From Cochliopodium minus (taxonomy: Eukaryota > Discosea > Himatismenida > Cochliopodiidae), in assembly GCA_024220525.1 (NCBI GenBank), contig JAMYWO010000302.1, forward strand, positions 1 through 42,634: a stretch of DNA of 42,634 nucleotides. The letters run 5' to 3'. Under the pieces are notes generated by a model. The model was not told where the DNA came from. It did no database searches and saw only the letters and a program-made list of their open reading frames with translations. Below are positions 9,162 to 19,800 of the stretch, piece by piece; positions within the stretch are counted from its first letter, which is position 1, and every line of letters begins with the position of its first letter. Both the position numbers and the translations under genes were made by a program.

Positions 9162-11807
9162 ATGGATAAACCAAAATTTAAGATCAATTTAAAAGATGAG
9201 GATGATTATGATGAGGAATTGAAGGAGAATCACGAAGAAGAGGAGAAATCGAAAAAAGAGAATATGGTGAATCCTTTCGATTTGAGTCCAATACACAAAA
9301 AGAAAAGAGATGCATATGATTGGTTCAAGGTAAAAAAGGAAGAAAAATTAATTAAAATAAAATTTTATTATTATAATTGCCATATCCTTACCAATAATCA
9401 TTATCAACTTGATATATTAACTAATGTTCAATTAATTAACAATAAATGGAATAGATAATCGTTTGTGGGTAAATTTATTGAGAAATAATTTACTTTTGAT
9501 TTTTTTAATCCCTCCCACTTATTTGATTATCAGATTAACCTTGCTTCCAATCAGATTGATCCTTCTGATATTGATCCTATGCATCAACTATCTTCTCATC
9601 AAACTCACGATTATAGGGAAATCTTTCAAAGATCTTCAAGAAAAGCCACTTACAGGATGGAGAAGAAACTTGAGAGACTATTCAATCAAAATTTCAACCA
9701 GAATGATTATCTTTTTGTTGGGGTAATTTCTTTTTTTCTTTTTTGTATTATTCAAAATTTATTCAAAAAGATTTTATTGGATAAACGTGAAAGGAAAACC
9801 AGCAAGTAGAAACGAAGCACCAGTGGTTGTTGGGAACCACACTTCATGGATAGAACCTATTTTGATGACTTCCCAACTTTGGTAATTTAAAATTTTATTT
9901 TAATTTATTTTACTTTTAAAATTTATTCTGATAAAATTTTTTCCACAAGTCCAATGACTGTTTCAAAAGTAAAATTAATTTAAATAATAATTTATTTTTT
10001 ATTTTAATAATAATTTTATGTATATTTATTAATGTGTTTTTTCTTTTAAAAAGATTGAAAATGCAAAACTTCCATTTATAGGTTCTTTTTTTTTGTCAAC
10101 ACAGTCAATATTGATTGCAAGAGAAGATAAAAATAATAAAGAAGGAGCAAAAGTATTACTTGAGTCAAGACCTAAATCAAATTTACCATGGAAACAACTC
10201 TTGATTTATCCTGAAGGTAAAATAAAATAAAATTTTTTAATTATTTTAAAAGATAGATTAAATGTGATTTTTAAATTAAAGGAACTTGTACAAATGGAAA
10301 TGCATTGGTCCAATTCAAACAAGGTAAAATAAAAGTCTTTTTAGTTTATTTCATTTTAAAAAATTCAATTTCTCAAATAATTTTAAAAGGAGCTTTTTTG
10401 AGTGGAGTTCCTGTTCAACCAGTGATTGTTTCATGGAAAAGAAATAAACACTATGTAAAATTTATCAAATTTAATTTATTCACCACAATTTGAATTAAAA
10501 TTTTGTTTTGTTTATTTTCGAAATAGGATCCTACATTTCCAAGTAAGAAAGTTTTTTCAAAAATTTGTTTTTAATGATTGAATTGGATTAGTTGGAGTAA
10601 ATATGGGATTATCTTTTTTGAAATGTTTGACTCAATTTGTAAATTACGTTGATATTACTTACTTGGATGTATACTATCCAAATGAAGAAGAGAAAAAAGA
10701 TCCTTTTTTGTATGCTGAAGGAGTTCGCCAAAAAATGGCCAGTGCAATGTAAAATAATTTTATTTGTTCATCATTTTTTGTTTTGAATTTGATTTGATTT
10801 TTTTTGATTTTCATTTTTTCATTTTTTAAAATTTTAAATATTTAAAGGAATGTTCCGACTACTAATCATGCTTTCGAAGATGTTATTATGATGCAAAATG
10901 CAATCAAGAAAAACCTACCAAGAAATTCCTACAATACACAATACAGTACTTTAAGACAAATGTCCAAAGATTTTTCACTCGACAAAGTAAAACAATCAAA
11001 CTTTTCTTTTTGTTTCATCTTGAAATAATTTCATTTTTTATTAAAGGCGAAAGAGCTTCTAGAAAAGTTTGCTAATTATGGGCAAAACCACACCGGGAAA
11101 GTTTCAGCAAGCGAATTTTGTCACGTAAAATTTTTTTTTTACTCTTATTCTTTAAAAGTTTTATTTCTTTTTTCATTTTTCCAAAATAACAAAAAAATTA
11201 TTTGAAATTTTAATAGGCTCTTTCAATGCCATTCAACGGGTTTACATCTCAACTCTTCCAATTATTTGATGTAAATCAAGATGGTGAAATTGATTTCAGG
11301 GAATTTGTTATTGGGTAAAAATAAAATACATGAAACAATGAAACAAAACAATATTTCTTATTTAAAAACTTTATTATTTAATATGAATAATATTTTAATT
11401 GAAAAAGAATGACTTATTTGAGCTCCAAAAATAATGCAGAAGCCTCTAAAACGATCCAATTTTGTTTTGAGGAGTTGGACAGCGACAAAGACGGCTTTAT
11501 TGAGAAAAAAGACTTCAAATCTCTTTTCGGGAAAATCGCTGGAAACAGTTGGAAGGAGATCGAAGCTATCTTCGACAAAATCGATACATCTCAGAGCGAA
11601 AAGATTTCATCCAAACAATTCATCGATTATCTCAAACATAATCCTGAACATACTTTCATCTTCAAAGCTTTGGCTTATGCCATCATTGAAAACACCAACT
11701 TGAACAATATTAGAATGAGCAGGCTTAGACAGGGTTCTGTTTCTATGAGTGGTTTTATTTTGGAGTATCAAAAGAGAAAAGAGCAACAATCTAAAGATAA
11801 TAATTAA
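9162..11807 (+). CDS. LPCAT-type lysophospholipid acyltransferase with EF-hands, copy 1
   Basis: About 14 exons. A short acidic N terminus leads to a membrane anchor (LTLLPIRLILLILILCINYLL), then the PlsC/LPLAT acyltransferase domain: motif 1 VVVGNHTSWIEP, motif around YWINVKGKPAS, motif 3 LIYPEGTCTNGNALVQFKQG and motif 4 SGVPVQPVIVSW. The C terminus has three EF-hand units: FDVNQDGEIDFREF (complete loop), DSDKDGFIEKKD (near-complete) and DTSQSEKISSKQ (degenerate). This order matches LPCAT1/2, which reacylate lysophosphatidylcholine with acyl-CoA at ER or lipid-droplet membranes. Oddity: motif 1 is HX4E rather than HX4D (residues encoded at 9838-9855). Several exons are very small, for example IIVCG (14 nt) and DPTFP (16 nt). 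First of three tandem copies. Confidence 0.88.
9601..10220 (+). repeat. Conversion tract 1, partner 12230-12849
   Basis: 620 bp aligned to copy 2 at a constant offset of 2629, with no indel and only two substitutions found by eye, including the introns. Sequence on both sides is clearly diverged. Confidence 0.85.
10389..10913 (+). repeat. Conversion tract 2, partner 13006-13530
   Basis: 525 bp aligned to copy 2 at offset 2617, with no difference found by eye across exons and introns. It is separated from tract 1 by a diverged block (10221-10388). Confidence 0.85.
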
Positions 11808-11920
11808 AAAGTCTGTTTTCCAAAATTTTTTTTATCATTCTCTGTCGGAACTTTTTTTTTGATCATTGTGGATCTCCAACCAAAAATTCTTTGAAAATAA
11901 ATAATTAAAAATAAAAAAAA

Positions 11921-14382
11921 ATGGAAAATTTGAGAAAAGAGAATATTTTGAATCCTTTCGATTTGAGTCCAATACACAAAAAGAAAAGAGGTGCATATGA
12001 ATTGTTCAAGGTAAAAAAAGAAGAAAAAAAAAATTCATCACAATATCTTTCAATCATTGACATTAATTAACAATAAATGGAATAGATAATCGTTTGTGGG
12101 TAAATTAATAAGAAATTATTTTACTTTTGATTTTATAATCCCTCCACTTATTTGATTATCAGATTGACCTTGCTTCCAATCAGATTGATTTTGATATTGG
12201 CAACCTTTGTTACCACATTGATGATATTAAAACTCACGATTATAGGGAAATCTTTCAAAGATCTTCAAGAAAAGCCACTCACAGGATGGAGAAGAAACTT
12301 GAGAGACTATTCAATCAAAATTTCAACCAGAATGATTATCTTTTTGTTGGGGTAATTTCTTTTTTTCTTTTTTGTATTATTCAAAATTTATTCAAAAAGA
12401 TTTTATTGGATAAACGTGAAAGGAAAACCAGCAAGTAGAAACGAAGCACCAGTGGTTGTTGGGAACCACACTTCATGGATAGAACCTATTTTGATGACTT
12501 CCCAACTTTGGTAATTTAAAATTTTATTTTAATTTATTTTACTTTTAAAATTTATTCTGATAAAATTTTTTCCACAAGTCCAATGACTGTTTCAAAAGTA
12601 AAATTAATTTAAATAATAATTTATTTTTTATTTTAATAATAATTTTATGTATATTTATTAATGTGTTTTTTCTTTTAAAAAGATTGAAAATGCAAAACTT
12701 CCATTTATAGGTTCTTTTTTTTTGTCAACACAGTCAATATTGATTGCAAGAGAAGATAAAAATAATAAAGAAGGAGCAAAAGTATTACTTGAGTCAAGAC
12801 CTAAATCAAGTTTACCATGGAAACAACTCTTGATTTATCCTGAAGGTAAAAAGTTCTTTAAAAGTTAATCATTTTTAAATGTGATTTTTAAATTAAAGGA
12901 ACTTGTACAAATGGAAGTGCTATTGTTCAATTCAAACAAGGTAAAATAAAAGTCTTTTAGTTGATTTCATTTTAAAAAATTCAATTTCTTAAATGATTTT
13001 AAAAAGGAGCTTTTTTGAGTGGAGTTCCTGTTCAACCAGTGATTGTTTCATGGAAAAGAAATAAACACTATGTAAAATTTATCAAATTTAATTTATTCAC
13101 CACAATTTGAATTAAAATTTTGTTTTGTTTATTTTCGAAATAGGATCCTACATTTCCAAGTAAGAAAGTTTTTTCAAAAATTTGTTTTTAATGATTGAAT
13201 TGGATTAGTTGGAGTAAATATGGGATTATCTTTTTTGAAATGTTTGACTCAATTTGTAAATTACGTTGATATTACTTACTTGGATGTATACTATCCAAAT
13301 GAAGAAGAGAAAAAAGATCCTTTTTTGTATGCTGAAGGAGTTCGCCAAAAAATGGCCAGTGCAATGTAAAATAATTTTATTTGTTCATCATTTTTTGTTT
13401 TGAATTTGATTTGATTTTTTTTGATTTTCATTTTTTCATTTTTTAAAATTTTAAATATTTAAAGGAATGTTCCGACTACTAATCATGCTTTCGAAGATGT
13501 TATTATGATGCAAAATGCAATCAAGAAAAATCTTCCCCTTAATTCATACAACACTTTTTACAGTAATCTTAGAGAAATGTCCAAAGATTTTTCAATAGAC
13601 AAAGTAAAACAATCAAACTTTATCTTTTTGTTTTCAAATAATTCCATTTTCTTTTTACAAAAGGCGAAACAACTATTAGAAAAGTTTGCGAGTTACTGTA
13701 AAAATAATACTGGAAAAGTTTCAGCAAGTGAATTTTGTCAAGTTAAAAAAAATTTTTATTTTTTTTTTCTTCTTTAAAAGTTTTATTTCTTTTGTCATTT
13801 TTCCAAAATAACATAAAAAATTATTTAAATTTTAATAGGCTCTTTCAATTCCATTCAATGGGTTTACATCTCAACTCTTCCAATTATTTGATGTAAATCA
13901 AGATGGTGAAATAGATTTCAGGGAATTTGTCTCTGGGTAAAAAATAAATAAAATAAAAAAATATTAATAAAATAAACAATATTTGTTAATAAAATTTTAA
14001 ATTACAAAGAATGTTTTATTTGAGCTCCAAAAATAACGCTGAAGCTTCTGAGACTATCCAATTTTGTTTTTCTACAATGGACAAAGATAAAGACGGACTT
14101 GTTGACAAAAATGATTTCAAAACTCTTTTCGGAAAGATTTCTGGGAAGAACTGGCCAGATGTTGAAAGATTATTTGACCGAATAGACAACAAAAGAAACA
14201 AGAAAATCTCCGCAGATCAATTCATTGAATTTCTCAAGGATAATCCTGAGCATACTTTTATTTTCAAAGCTTTGGCTTATGCCATTGTACAAAATTCTAG
14301 CATTTCTGATATTAGATTGAGTTTATTGAATCAATCTATAAATTTGAGTAACTTTGTATTAGAAGATGATTCTTCCAAATGA
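11921..14382 (+). CDS. LPCAT-type acyltransferase with EF-hands, copy 2
   Basis: Same architecture and intron positions as copy 1. The N terminus is shorter (MENLRKENILNPFDLSPIHK) and starts only 113 bp after the copy 1 stop. Anchor LTLLPIRLILILATFVTTL; motif 1 VVVGNHTSWIEP, again HX4E (12467-12484); motif 3 LIYPEGTCTNGSAIVQFKQG; motif 4 SGVPVQPVIVSW. EF-hands: DVNQDGEIDFREF, MDKDKDGLVDKNDF, and a third degenerate unit DRIDNKRNKKISADQ. The acyltransferase core is almost identical to copy 1, introns included, while the ends (exon 3 start, exon 7, exon 11 end, EF-hands) differ at many sites. No broken frame was seen. Likely a phospholipid-remodelling enzyme with possible calcium response; the E-for-D change makes its activity uncertain. 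Confidence 0.87.
12230..12849 (+). repeat. Conversion tract 1, partner 9601-10220
   Basis: See 9601-10220. It includes the exon with the HX4E motif, so both copies carry the same altered motif. Confidence 0.85.
13006..13530 (+). repeat. Conversion tract 2, partner 10389-10913
   Basis: See 10389-10913. Identity stops abruptly inside an exon, right after the codons for AIKKN. Confidence 0.85.
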
Positions 14383-14874
14383 ATTACAATACTGCGATAA
14401 TAAAATTTTTTTTTTAATTTTGATGAATCAATCAAATCTAGAATTGAAACTGCATCAAATAACATGTTTTCTCCATCTCCATGAAAGCAAATTTTTATTA
14501 AAAAGGATTAGAAAATACAGCAATGAAGTTAATCAATGAATTGTATTTAATTTTGTTTTTTTATGTTGAATTGCTTTAACATCCAATTAATTAAAAAAAT
14601 CTAAAACTGTTTGGTATACACCTCATTCTTTATTCTATTCGATAATTTCTTTTCAGCTAAATTTTATTTATTTTACAAAATTGTTTAGATTTTTGATTTT
14701 TCTTTCAAGTTAAATCAATTATATGATAATTTTTAAAAAAGATGGATTATTAGGACCATTATCCAAAAGAATTGTTGAAAATAATAATTGACATTTTTAT
14801 TTAAAAAAAAATAAAAAAAAATTTCAGTCTAACCATCCGAAAAATAAAGAGAAAATTACTTACAATCCAAAAAT
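14383..14874. other. Intergenic region between LPCAT copies 2 and 3
   Basis: About 490 bp with no gene, repeat or RNA feature that I could recognise. It probably holds the 3' end of copy 2 and the promoter of copy 3. Confidence 0.5.
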
Positions 14875-16688
14875 ATGAATAATAAAATCAAGTCAGAACA
14901 AAAGAATGGAATAGAAGAAATAAATCCATTTGAACAGTCTATTCTTCATAAGAAAAAAGGAATATATCAATGGTTCAAAGTAAATAGACATATATAATGG
15001 AGAAATAGAAATTAATATTCCTTAATTTTCCTTTAAAAACAAAAGATACTATTATGTGGGTAAAATTTCAAAAAATTAAATAAAAATTAAATTTCAGCTA
15101 AATTAATTTATAATTATCCTTCAAGATTAACCTTGCTTCCTATAAGAATAATCTTGTTCATGTTTATTGCATTCTTGAATTATGTTTGCAATAAAATAGC
15201 ATTGAGTGGTCTTTCATTCGAAGATATACAAAGAGATCCATTGAAAGGATGGAGAAAGAGTTTGAGAGATAAATCATTGTTTGTAACAAGCAAAATAGGA
15301 TTAATTTTATTAGGGTAAATAAAAAATCAATAATAATTTAAAAATAATTGAAATTTCAGTAAAATTTAATTATGCTAACAATTTTTTTTAAAATTAGATT
15401 CTATTGGGTCAATGTGAAAGGAAAACCTGCAAGAAGAGAAGATGCTCCAGTGGTTGTTGGAAATCATACATCGTGGATAGATCCTATCCTCTTTGAATCA
15501 CAACAAATGTAAAAAAAATAAATAAAAAAAATTCATTGAAATTATTCTTTTTTTTGTTTTTGAAAAGATGTTCACCTGTATCAAAAGTAAAATCAACAAA
15601 GTTTTTTATTTTATTTTTATTTTATTTTTTTTATTTTAGATTGAAAACTCAAAAGTTTTGTTTGTTGGAACTCTTTTGTTAGCCATACAATCTGTTTTAG
15701 TTGAACGTGAAAGTAAAGAAAAAAGGGGAGAAGCAAGAGAATTAATAATCAACAGAGCCAAGTCCAACAAAAAATGGGATTCCATTCTGATTTATCCTGA
15801 AGGTTAAAACAATTTTAATTTTGTGTTTATTCAAGTTTATTTTGATTTAATTTTAAATTCAACTTTTTTTAAAGAATTTTTTTTTCAAATTAAACTTTTT
15901 TTTCTTAGGAACTTGCACAAATGGAAAAACTTTGATAAAATTTAAACAGGGTGCTTTTGCAAGTGGATTGCCTGTACAACCAGCTGTTGTTTCATTCCAT
16001 AGAAATAAGTTTTTTGTAAAAAAATTTTTTATTTTTTTTAATAAAAAATTAAATTTCTTAAATTCAAATTTTTTATAAGGACCCATCTTTTCCACGTAAT
16101 TAATTTTAATTTTTAATTTTTTTCTTTTATTGATAAATTTTATTCTACAGATGGATTAAATTTGTTTACTTCAATGTGTCTTTGTATGGTTCAGTTTGTA
16201 AATTATGTTGACATTACTTATTTACCAGTGTATAACCCAAACGAACAAGAAAAGAAAGATCCTGTTTTATTCTCTGAAAATGTTAGACAAGAAATGGCAA
16301 AAGAACTGTAAATAAAAAAATTAAGTAAAACAATAAAACAAAATTTAATTTTTTAAAAAAGAAATATACCTCTTTCCAAAAACTCCTTTGAAGATCTTTT
16401 AAAATTCCGTGCTTCAAATGAGCAAAGCAAAATAGCTAAAACCAAAACAGAAAAACAGCATAAAGAAAATACAAAGTTAAATCCAGTTAAAAAATTACCA
16501 AATGATTCAATGGTAAACCTCTTTTTTTTTATTAAAATGATTATTTTTAATTGTTTTAAAAGGCAAAAGAAATTATGGAAAACTTTGCTCATTCAGACAA
16601 AGATTGTGAATTTAATAATGATGATAATGAATCTGTGGACAAATCTCTTTTCAAAAAGATTTCTTCTGACAATAAAAATTTATTTTGA
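14875..16688 (+). CDS. LPCAT-type acyltransferase, copy 3, C-terminally truncated
   Basis: Start ATG 14875 (MNNKIKSEQKNGIEEINPFE). Anchor LTLLPIRIILFMFIAFLNYV; motif 1 VVVGNHTSWIDP with the canonical HX4D (15465-15482); motif 3 LIYPEGTCTNGKTLIKFKQG; motif 4 SGLPVQPAVVSF. Exons 7 and 8 of the other copies are fused here, one intron fewer. The segment after the catalytic core is rewritten as a Lys/Gln-rich stretch (SKIAKTKTEKQHKENTKL). The frame closes at TGA 16686-16688 (SSDNKNLF). In another frame the sequence continues to 16752 with FEILDKRDDCEYVDNLLEK, which matches the first EF-hand of copies 1 and 2, so a frameshift is likely. EF-hands 2 and 3 are absent. Catalytically this copy looks the most canonical of the three. 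Confidence 0.82.
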
Positions 16689-16805
16689 AATATTGGATAA
16701 AAGAGATGATTGTGAATATGTAGATAATTTGTTAGAAAAGAAAATGAAATAAAAATAAAAAATAATATAGTTTAAAAATTTTTTTTTTATTTTCTTTTAA
16801 ATAAT

Positions 16806-19800
16806 TTAAAAACAACATTTGCACAAACAAGTAGGACAACGAAAAGTCTCTTTGAGTTGAAACCATTCATTGATATGTTGAGCATGTCCTCCATGTCCAC
16901 AAAGCAAACAAACCATTGACAACCTAAAATAAAAATAAAAAAATAAAAGGAAAAATTGAAAAATACCCTTGACCAGTGACCTACACACAGAGCATGTAAG
17001 AGGATAATTTTGCAAACTTTACATACAGAAAACTTTTCATCAACATTTGTGTAGTCTTTCTTTTTCAACTTTTTTCTTTGATGCTTCGCAATGACAGACA
17101 ACTCTGATCGCATTTTCAAAAAATTAATTAAAAATTTTCATAAAATTAAAATAATTTAAATTTTAAATTATTTACATATTTCAGACACCTTTGTTAAATA
17201 TTGGAAAGTTTATCCAAATTGTGAAAGGCAAAACTGATACAGATTCCATAGGAAGTCTTGTCATCAAACTCCCAACGAGACAAAATTCTGAAAATACAAA
17301 ACACATTGAGAGTATTTCTTGTGTTCCTTTGTAACAATGTGTGTTTACTTCTATGTACAAATTGTTCATTTTGTTTTGTTTTTCTAAAAAAAAATTATTT
17401 TAATTTTCAATCTTATTTTTATTTATTAAATTTAATTTATTTAATTTTTAATTTTTATTTTATTTTTAAAAATTTATTATTTTATTTACCTATCAAAAGC
17501 TCTTGGAAACGAATCTCATTTTGGGGAAAAGGTTTTCAAGATTTTCAGTGAAAATAGATTTTTTCTCGAGACTAGAACTTTGGTCTTTGAATTTTTTTGG
17601 GTGAGAAAATTTTGGCTTTGTATCACATTCCTTCATTCTAGTGAAAATTTTAAAAAAATAAAATTTATGAAATAAAATAAAAAATAATAATAAAAACTAA
17701 ATGAATTAAACAAAAATTTGATGAAAAAANNNNNNNNNNNNNNNNNNNNNNNNNNNNNNNNNNNNNNNNNNNNNNNNNNNNNNNNNNNNNNNNNNNNNNN
17801 NNNNNNNNNNNNNNNNNNNNNNNNNNNNNAAAAAATAAAATTTATGAAATAAAATAAAAAATAATAATAAAAACTAAATGAATTAAACAAAAATTTGATG
17901 AAAAAAAAAAAAAAAACAAAAAAATTTTACTTGCAATGAAGTGAAAAATTAATGGACAAAAATAAAAAACATATGAAAACAACAATATTAAATCAAAAAA
18001 TAAAAATCAAAAGGAAAAATAAAATATTAATAAAAAGTAAATCAAATTGACAAAAATAAAAAATTTATGAAAACAACAATATTAAATCAAAAAAAAAAAA
18101 GAATTAAAAAAAAAATATTAATAAAAAGTATATGAAATTGACAAAAAATTTTACTTGGAATAATCCTTGATGGAAGAGTTGTGATGATAAACAGGAGGAT
18201 TATTCTCACCTTTAGAAAACAAGTTGCGGATCTTGTTGGTGAAAGGGCGGACAGGCTCAGTGCTCTTCTCCAAAAGATCTTTGTCGAAAGAAGAGTTGAT
18301 TTTTTTGTTTTCGTCGTTGAGAGGAGGAACCCTCTTCTCTTTTTGTTGTTTCTCCACTTTTTTGTTGATTCTGTCGAATTTTCTCTTTTCTTTTTCGAAC
18401 AAGGCCCTGTCCCAGATGCTTAGCACGTATATCAGCAAGGAGCATGTTTCCACATCTTTCTTTTGGAGGTAGTGATCAAATCTTTTTTCAGTATTAAAAT
18501 AAAAATGTGATTAAAAAATTTAAAAAACCAAAAAATTATAACAAATTAAAAATTAAATCAAAATAAATTTTAAATAAATAATTAAATTCGAATTAAATTT
18601 GAATTAAATTTAAAAAATAATAAAAAAAAACATTAAAAAATATTAATCAAAATTTTAAAATTTAAAAATAAGAAAAAATAAATAAGATGATTTTTACAGA
18701 TCGTTGGTTAGTTTTGTCCCATTTGGAGTAACATTCCAGAGGAAGTTGGGTTTATATTCAGTGAAACTCTGTTTGTACATGTCAACAGAAGCCTCTATCA
18801 AATCCTTGACAATCTTCCACAATTTAATCAAATCTGTTCTCTAAAATTTAAAAAAAAAATTAAAAAAAAAAATTCAAAAAATGAATTAATAATTTTAAAA
18901 AAAAAAATTCTAAAATTTTGTATTTACCCTTTTTTCTATTGACATTTTGATTAAATCTTCACATGCTGTAATTGGATTAAGATAATCAAAACTAAAAAGA
19001 AAAAATTGGTTTTCGAATTTATTTTTATTTTTAAACATTTAATAATTTTATAAATATCCATTTTTAATTAAATTTAATTTTTTATTTATAAATGTCATTA
19101 ATGTTTATTTATTAAGTTTTTATTTATTAAAGTTTTATTTTTTAAATATTTATTTTTATATTTATTTTCAAAATTTCCTAATTTTTAAAATGTTTTTTAA
19201 ATCAAAATTTTTGTTTTTGGTACCTATAAAACTTGACAAACTTCTTGGAGAGATAAACAGAAGGATCACAATTAATGACACAAAACTGAGGCAAAAGAGG
19301 AGAACCAAAATGAGTAGAACTAACACTGCTGCCACTGAGACCATAAAGCTGCAAAAAATCGAAATAAGTTTTGTTAGGGGTTTCTCCGTTCAAATAATCC
19401 ATAAATTCATAAGACTCGTACTGTGAGTTTGTGTTTTGTTGATAATCAAAGTAGGATTTGGGGAGGAGCTGGTCTTCTTTGTTTTGTTGTTCGAAGGACT
19501 CGTTGGTTTTCTTCTTTTCGCTTGTGTTTTTGTTGATGAAGTAAACCAGCTTTCCGTTGGGTGCGAATGTTGCTCCACATGTTCTAAAAAATAATTTATT
19601 GATTTTAAAATAAATAATGGATATTCCAATTTTCATTTTTTATTTTTCTTTGTATTTTTGTTTTTTTATTTTTTTTATTAAATTTTTATTTTTTTATTTA
19701 TATTGTGTTTATTTTTATATTTATTTTGATTCACTATTTATTTTCTTAAGAAATTTTTTACCTTGGAAAGGGAATTTGTCTTTCTAAATAACCAGGAGGA

